Source: Stereum hirsutum FP-91666 SS1 (taxonomy: Eukaryota; Basidiomycota; Agaricomycetes; Russulales; Stereaceae). Taken from it: a stretch of DNA of 64,000 bases. Position 1 is the stretch's first letter. Every line of letters starts with the position of its first letter. Below, in pieces: positions 60,345-64,000 of this stretch. The stretch is taken from assembly GCF_000264905.1 (NCBI RefSeq), contig NW_006763132.1, forward strand, positions 1 through 64,000. The letters are read 5' to 3'. The notes under the pieces were generated by a model. That model worked only from the letters and a program-made list of their open reading frames with translations. It ran no database searches and was not told where the DNA came from. The position numbers and the translations under genes were made by a program.

Positions 60345-62815
60345 ATGCCCTTCAAATATCCTAGTATGCTTCTCGCACGACGTATCCGTATACAAACATG
60401 TCTAACTCGGTCCGGTTCCTTGCGTTCTACACTTTGTCGTCCTATCCTCCGAAAGCTCTTGTCCACAAATGATCACCCTCTTCCATCTGACCCCTCGCGG
60501 TCTACTTCTGGTGCTCAAGGGCTACCCGACACTCCGGAATTGAGCATCTTGCGCGAAGGAAAATCTATAGGCCCAACCCCTCGACCTATCCAACCATTCT
60601 ATCCACTTCATCCGCTCCCGTCCTTCGACAGCCCTGACGATCCCTCACTCTCAGAGATCCTCGAAAACTATGAGTTAGAACGATATGGGAAGGGATTGTA
60701 CAAGAGAGGATGGGGAGTAATAAGGAGAGATGACCACACAGAGAGTATGACACGAAAGGGTGAAGCGGAAGACGTGCCGAGGGCGGCGAGAGGCGTGGCG
60801 TTGGTGAAAACCTTTTGGTTTCGCATTGACGCGGATCGTAGAGAAGGCAGGATTGAGACGAGTGGCAAGGCCGAGCCTCAGTGCGCTGGGTTAGAAGGAG
60901 AGCAATCTCTTTCGAGAGGCATGAACGCGTTCTGGGAGAGATTTATGGATTCGAAATGGATTGGGCACCACTCAGTGCGTCTTCGTTATCCACCCTCGTT
61001 GTTTTTCTTCGCTCTATCCACTATCTGTCAAAGGAAGACAATCATTGCCACTGACTTGTCTATTAAACTTACAGCAACTCGCTGAGATTGTATCGCCCTC
61101 GCCCTCTATTTTATCATTGCGCCTCTCCTCCCTAACATCACGTCGCCCATCGCCTCTCACGCTCCCCCATCCCGCCTCCTCTCAGTCCTTCACCTATACT
61201 TCCTCAACACATGCTGCATCTTCAACTGACCCGTCTTCAATCACTTCGCATTCCACTCGGAACTTACCGCTCAAGAGGCCTATGCCGATTGCCGTCCTGA
61301 CATATCGAGAGCTCGTAACGGCATACGTCGCCGAGGAGATTTTTGAGGAATATCTACGCCGAGAGACGAGTATAGATACTGGCACGAACAGCGATAGTAT
61401 ACACGACTCGCTCTCGAATGCATCGAGAAAGGATACCCCTTCGGGTGATATGGTTCCACCAACGAACCACGTTCGACCGTCTTCGATCGCATCCACCGTA
61501 ACATCAGCCTCGCCACCTTCGGATCCCGTCGTTTCCACGCATTCACCACCTTCCGCCGCATCCACGCCCTTAGCTACCGGATCCACGGTCGCCTCATCTT
61601 CCTCTCCTCCACATACCGCATCATCAACCACGTCCCAACCTCAGTCCAATTCCGAACGCAAATACACTCCGCCCAACCATGCAATCTGGCTCGGAAACCC
61701 AAAGCAGCGCCAGCATCCCTATCAAGAGCGTCCTTATTCTGTCGACAATCTAGTGAGCTTTACGGGATGCGTGGAGATTGCCCCGAAGGTTTGGCGGATT
61801 ACGGTGAGTTACTGTTACTTCTAACTCACGAAAGAGTGGTGTGTAGTCCTCAACTCTCCGAGCCCCAAATTCAGTGGGTCCTGAAATTGAATGCAACGTG
61901 GTAGTAGAGGAGCGCTACTCTAGCGAGACGAGTTGCGTTTGCATCTGAGCGAACTTATAGGTGTGGCGTGGCGTTCACACGGTTCGTATGGTTCCTCGAC
62001 GTCAAGGGGGATCCAACCATTTCTGTGGCTCGGGATGGCCGATTGATACCACGATGTAGCCCGAAAGCGAAGCATATGAGCTTCCACATCCTCGTTGTCT
62101 GCTCATACCGAAGCATGTATCTTCGTAAGTCCGTTCTGAGGGTTACATGTGGTTAGAACCGACCCGATTTTTGCTTCCGGGCTAATCGTCTTATGGCATT
62201 CCTTCGTGTAACTTGCCCGTCGCATGCGTCTCCAATGTTCAATCGTAAATCCACAAACTGATAACACTTCTACTTTACCATCCCACCAACGCATAGGACG
62301 AACTCAAATCCTACCTTCGTCGCAGCCGCTTCATCCTCAAAACACGCTTTCGACCCCGTTCATCGCACATTGTCGAACGACTACGACCTGACCTCAGTTC
62401 TTCTGAATCTGCGGATGCGGATGGGGACTCAGACCAACGACGACGGAGAAAGGCCCAGAAACAGCGAGATTTCAGGGCAGCGAAGAATTGGGAAATATTG
62501 GAGGAGAGAAGGAGAATGCAAGAGACGAATGAAGTTCATAATTTCGGTCTTGTGCATAGCGTTGATAGTCGGAATGGGCCGGCAGGAGAGACAGAGGGTC
62601 AGGATGGTGGGAGAGGCAGGAGAGATGTCAGACGCGTTAGAAGCGATGGGAGCAGGAGAGATTTGAGCGGCGTGGATAATGGATTCGGAGGAATGATGGG
62701 CTTCGTGAAGGCCGCTAAGGAAATGGTTGCGACTAAAGAAAAGACAGGCGAGGAGACGCCCGGGACGGATGGTCAATCGCCTCGTCAAATGTATGAGAAG
62801 GATGAGAAGGTTTGA
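60345..62815 (+). CDS. Probable mitochondrial protein, unidentified
   Basis: Exons 60345-60974, 61075-61803 and 62297-62815 join in frame to 625 residues. The start region (MLLARRIRIQTCLTRSG and on to RPILRKLLST) is Arg/Ser/Leu-rich without acidic residues, a good mitochondrial presequence; a Met at 60366 is an alternative start. The body has a conserved-looking YELERYGKGLYKRGWGVIRR, a fungal-style PIAVLTYRELVTAYVAEEIFEEY block, a Ser/Thr/Pro-rich disordered stretch, then DNLVSFTGCVEIAPKVWRI and a very charged C-terminus (RRRRKAQKQRDFRAAKNW). I do not recognise the family. Intron 2 (493 bp) is unusually long for this window. Confidence 0.6.
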
Positions 62816-63290
62816 TCGTGCGGCACCACTGGTACAGGCGTAGGCGATATAGAGATGATTACAGATGTTGGTTACGCAGCAATGGAATATCGGTATGTGC
62901 GTGTCTTTTTACTTACTTTTCGCCACATTGAACATCCTTGGTGATCGATACTTACATGGCCCTGATACTTTTATCCGCTGTCTATCCAACAGGGTCTAGT
63001 TTTTTGTTATCGTTCGTGATAAAACAGTAGACTCCAAGCTATTTGACCTTCAAACACTCGCACTTCGTACACATGTCTATCACCGCTCTACACGCCTACT
63101 AAGTAGTCTTCCTTATGAGCCTCACTCAAACATGTTCCCGGTAATGTCCTGTACAGAGTTGATATCAGGCCTGTAAACGCCGGTGATACGAACGTGAAAT
63201 TCGAAAGTAAGTGGTTCTAGTTGGAAATTGTCATGGAAAAGATGCATTCTGCCGTCTCATTTCCGAGCAAGGAATCATCGGAACAACAAC
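62816..63290. other. Intergenic between convergent genes
   Basis: 3' flanks only; nothing recognised. Confidence 0.35.
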
Positions 63291-64000
63291 CTACAACGAC
63301 GGAGTATCCGGAACCCTCACCACCAACTTAAGCCCACTGACACCTCCGCCTTCCATCCTCCTCGCTGCACCCTCAATCGCACTCAAACCACCTTCCAGCA
63401 CCTCGAGTCTATTCGGCATCAAATCTTCCTCGCTGATCATCTTGTCCAACGCCCCGAACAACCTCTCTCCGAGCCTTACATCCCCCAGTGTATCGTTACT
63501 CACCACACCGACCGTCCACGCCACCTTTTTCCATCCTGATTCTTTTCCGCGCCTAATCCATAATTACCGATTTCCTTCGAGGGCGGCAAAGTGATGATGA
63601 GCGTTCCACCGGAGGCGAGAATGGACCAACAGGCGATATTGGTTTCAGCGATGGAGACAGTGTCGAAAATCGTCTTGATTGGTTTGTGCGCGTCTCCGAA
63701 GGTGTCGAGCAGGATGGAGGAGACCACTGAGGAAAGGGAAGAGTAGGGCGTGGTGCGATAATCGATCACATGCGTCGCCCCGGCGGATTTGCAATATGCT
63801 TCGTTGTGTGCGGAGGCCGTCGTTATAATTGGGTTGAAGCCAGATAGTTTCGCGAGTTGGATCGCTGGAGAGGGCATGCGTGCAGAATGAAGTACGATCA
63901 TCAGAAGGTACGCATGTATATGAGACACGGGCGATGAAGCGATATAGTGAAGAATGTGCATAGTGAGCTCACCGAATTGCCCAACAGAACCTGCACCGCC
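63291..64000 (-). CDS. Zinc-type alcohol dehydrogenase/quinone reductase, 3' part
   Basis: The gene enters from beyond the right edge. The edge exon ends GGAGSVGQF, the nucleotide-binding G-x-G-x-x-G region of the MDR superfamily. A phase-1 intron follows, then AIQLAKLSGFNPIITTAS, GATHVIDYR, FDTVS and GGTLIITLPPS: the Rossmann domain of a zinc-binding dehydrogenase-like enoyl/quinone reductase. The last part, from about 63540, reads WKKVAWTVGVVSND, then LPNRLEVLEGGLSAI-like and GLKLVVRVPD, ending at 63291. The two parts are in different frames. They join in frame only if a 32-base GT...AG stretch (about 63541-63572) is removed, or if one A is missing from a run of A's. NAD(P)H-dependent, substrate unknown. 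Confidence 0.75.

Noticed and set aside
61194..61631. Minus-strand frame of 145 codons
   Set aside because: Antisense to exon 2 of the mitochondrial-type protein, which joins in frame on both sides.

Overview
The window reads as nuclear DNA of a filamentous basidiomycete, probably an Agaricomycete. Most genes are split by many introns of about 50-110 bp, and several families are fungal or basidiomycete-typical: a DUF6533-type multi-TM protein, a second multi-TM receptor-like protein, a HAM1-like protein, a C2H2 plus Zn2Cys6 transcription factor, and a family-2 chitin/hyaluronan-synthase-like glycosyltransferase. There is no operon logic. Exon models were built by hand from frame, GT/AG sites and family motifs. 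All family names come from motif recognition, not from a database search.

Layout. 1-1050: non-coding repeats (hairpin satellite, then a direct-repeat pair). 1986-3050: nucleotidyltransferase-fold protein (+). 3420-6646: glycosyltransferase (-) broken by many small lesions. 6647-9513: no gene I can support, with a foldback element at 8633-8874. 9514-12778: HAM1-like protein (+). 13989-15582: DUF6533-type membrane protein (+). 16041-17864: DUF218-type protein (-). 18596-18835: tiny secreted protein (-). 19561-19775: second foldback repeat. 19967-21724: uricase (-), divergent from 22125-23527, mitochondrial ATP synthase subunit g (+).

24430-39291 is the most unusual stretch: seven related small membrane-protein genes, all on the + strand and all with only phase-1 introns. 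The first two are a plain tandem duplicate. The next four share a C-terminal REW-type tail. Two (31105 and 38170) carry an extra N-terminal helical domain with a 30-residue period. Minus-strand redox genes lie among them: a PheA/TfdB-type FAD monooxygenase (32224-34876) and two paralogous short-chain dehydrogenases (35444-36640 and 39361-40550). Two genes here are interrupted by small terminal-inverted-repeat elements. In both cases, removing the element and one target-site copy restores the reading frame exactly.

41008-64000 is more ordinary: a single-pass cell-surface type protein (-), the transcription factor (-), a gene-poor stretch with one small secreted protein (-), a receptor-like multi-TM protein (+), an EutQ-like cupin (-), a VIT/vWA protein (-), an unidentified probable mitochondrial protein (+), and the 3' part of a zinc-type alcohol dehydrogenase/quinone reductase (-) that runs off the window end.

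No rRNA, tRNA or CRISPR array was recognised.
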